Source of the DNA: DASWNP01 sp036399175
GTDB taxonomy: Bacteria; Acidobacteriota; Blastocatellia; Pyrinomonadales; Pyrinomonadaceae
Assembly: GCA_036399175.1 (NCBI GenBank)
Contig: DASWNP010000001.1
Location: forward strand, 1-6,070
Direction: 5' to 3'
DNA: 6,070 nucleotides
Of the stretch, positions 4,872 to 6,070 are shown one piece after another. The first letter of the stretch is position 1; each line of letters opens with the position of its first letter. The notes beneath the pieces were generated by a model. It saw only the letters and a list, made by a program, of their open reading frames with translations. It was not told where the DNA came from and ran no database searches. The position numbers were made by a program, and so were the translations under genes.

Positions 4872-6070
4872 CTGACCCGCCTGTTTGACAAAAACGCGGA
4901 AGCCCCAGGGCTCAAGCTCCAGACGCGCCGAGGCGTCCAGCTCGACCGTCGCGCCGCCTTCGGCGGACTCCGCGCCGAGATAGTCCGCGTACCTGTCTTG
5001 AAAGAGCGTTTCCTTAAAAGAGACGCTCTGCGGCTGAGGCGAGAAGTTAATCACGACGAAGACCTTGTCCCGCTCGTTGCGGCGGACGAAGCTGAAGACT
5101 TTCGCCGGGACGCTGTTGGGCACAAGTATCATCCTCGCGCCCCACTGAGCGTTCCAGAGGGCGGTGTTACGCTTCCTGAGGGCGAAGAGCTTTCTGTAGA
5201 GTTCGCCGTTCGGGTGCTCGCGCCACTCAATCGGGTCTTTTTCAAAAAACTTGAGCCGACGAGTGTTGCCCGCCTCCTGCCCGTTGTAGACGAGCGGCAT
5301 CCCTTCGCCGACAGCCGAGAGCACCATCGCCGCTTCGAGCCCTGCGCCGAACTGTTCAAACTCCGTTCCTTCCCAGGAGTTTTTGTCGTGATTGCTGACG
5401 AAAGTCATGCGCATACTTTCGGGCGGATAGGAGCTTTCATTCCAGGAGTAGTAGACGAAGAGGCCGCTCAGGTCGTTCTTCTTGCCCGAGGTGATTTGAT
5501 GCACGGCGTCGTACCAGCTCCACGCGTAGGTCATGTCGAAGGCTTCGGCGTGGAGGTCTCTCGATTCCCACTCGGCGAGCATGAAGACCGGCTTGAGGGC
5601 GTCGAGTTCCCTCCGCACGTTGTTCCAAAAATCGACGGGCACGAAGCCCGCCACGTCGCAGCGATAGCCGTCGATGTCGGCCTCGCGCACCCAGTATTTC
5701 ATCGCGTCGGTCATGTAGCGGCGAAGCCCTTCGTGACGGTAGTCGAGGTCGATGATGTCTGACCAGTCCCACCAGGGCGTCGGGCGAAAGTCGCCCTTGT
5801 AGTCGCGCTCGTACCATTCCGGATGCTCGGCGACGAGATTGTTGTCCCACGCCGTGTGATTAGCCACCCAATCGAGGATGACGCGCATGCCCTCGTCGTG
5901 AGCCGCCGCGACGAAATGCTTGAGGTCTTCGAGCGTGCCGAACTCGGGGTTGACGCTGTAGTAGTCCTTAACGGAATAAGGGCTGCCGAGAGTGCCTTTG
6001 CGATTCTTCTCGCCGATTTTGTGAATCGGCATGAGCCAGAGAATATCTGCGCCCAAAGCCTTGAGACGCG
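4869..6070 (-). CDS. GH13 alpha-amylase family glycosidase (5' end outside window)
   Basis: About 399 C-terminal codons of a (beta/alpha)8-barrel glycoside hydrolase family 13 enzyme, acting on alpha-glucans such as starch, glycogen or maltodextrins. The four GH13 regions are present: DWVANH (region I, about 5856-5873), GYRCD with nucleophile Asp (codon 5655-5657), LAEW with the acid/base Glu (codon 5571-5573), and FVSNHD with the transition-state Asp (codon 5385-5387). Region II lacks the His that follows the nucleophile in classical amylases (DVAGF). This and SNHDKNSWEGT recall the subgroup common in Bacteroidota and related phyla. The last ~85 residues form the usual C-terminal beta-sandwich (VFVVINFSP...LEPWGFRVF). 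The reading frame is open through base 6070: the TTG at 6054-6056 is an internal Leu within LKALGADILWLMP, not a start. The first barrel strand and any signal peptide are missing. All catalytic residues are intact. Confidence 0.93.
   Translation of the reverse strand, partial: RLKALGADILWLMPIHKIGEKNRKGTLGSPYSVKDYYSVNPEFGTLEDLKHFVAAAHDEGMRVILDWVANHTAWDNNLVAEHPEWYERDYKGDFRPTPWWDWSDIIDLDYRHEGLRRYMTDAMKYWVREADIDGYRCDVAGFVPVDFWNNVRRELDALKPVFMLAEWESRDLHAEAFDMTYAWSWYDAVHQITSGKKNDLSGLFVYYSWNESSYPPESMRMTFVSNHDKNSWEGTEFEQFGAGLEAAMVLSAVGEGMPLVYNGQEAGNTRRLKFFEKDPIEWREHPNGELYRKLFALRKRNTALWNAQWGARMILVPNSVPAKVFSFVRRNERDKVFVVINFSPQPQSVSFKETLFQDRYADYLGAESAEGGATVELDASARLELEPWGFRVFVKQAGQ

Noticed and set aside
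4653..5762. Long plus-strand reading frame of 369 codons
   Set aside because: It lies antisense to the GH13 gene, whose catalytic motifs are unmistakable, and to the metallothionein-like gene. Its translation has no recognisable domain. Long antisense frames are common opposite GC-rich genes.
6054..6056. TTG as a start codon for the GH13 protein
   Set aside because: The frame stays open to the window edge, and the codon is the Leu in the conserved LKALGADILWLMP barrel strand.

Overview
The window is GC-rich bacterial DNA with eight protein-coding genes, all on the minus strand. Two are cut by the window edges: a GH13 alpha-amylase-type glycosidase at the right (5' end missing) and a purple-acid-phosphatase-like metallophosphoesterase at the left (3' end missing). 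No rRNA, tRNA, CRISPR array, transposase or integrase is visible. Four products carry Sec or lipoprotein signal peptides: the metallophosphoesterase, a helical hypothetical, a carboxypeptidase-regulatory/Fn3-like lipoprotein and an SH3-domain protein. This points to a diderm, high-GC, non-proteobacterial organism. The style of the hypothetical proteins suggests Acidobacteriota (Blastocatellia-like), but this is an inference from memory and not proven by any marker gene.

In transcription order (right to left): (1) GH13 glycosidase, 4869-6070. (2) A 51-aa Cys-rich metallothionein-like protein, 4628-4783, which is easy to miss because of its size but has a near-ideal ribosome binding site. (3) 25 bp later, a 98-aa protein with two CxxC knuckles, 4306-4602. 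(4) A PhyH-type Fe(II)/2-oxoglutarate dioxygenase, 3479-4198. (5) A 207-bp gap with a possible promoter, then a secreted SH3-domain protein, 2267-3271. (6) A lipoprotein, 1354-2193. (7) A 306-bp noncoding gap with a strong 14-bp-stem hairpin just past the lipoprotein stop. (8) A secreted hypothetical, 421-1047, followed after 25 bp by the metallophosphoesterase, 1-395.

The likely transcription units are metallothionein + CxxC protein (possibly with the dioxygenase), SH3 protein + lipoprotein (ended by the hairpin), and hypothetical + metallophosphoesterase. The most notable item is the metallothionein-like gene. Its Cys pattern aligns with cyanobacterial SmtA but differs in one N-terminal ligand position and at the C-terminus. 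It is coupled to a second small predicted metal-binding protein and preceded by an AT-rich, imperfectly palindromic segment that overlaps a possible -10 element. The rest looks like ordinary chromosomal content of a free-living heterotroph.
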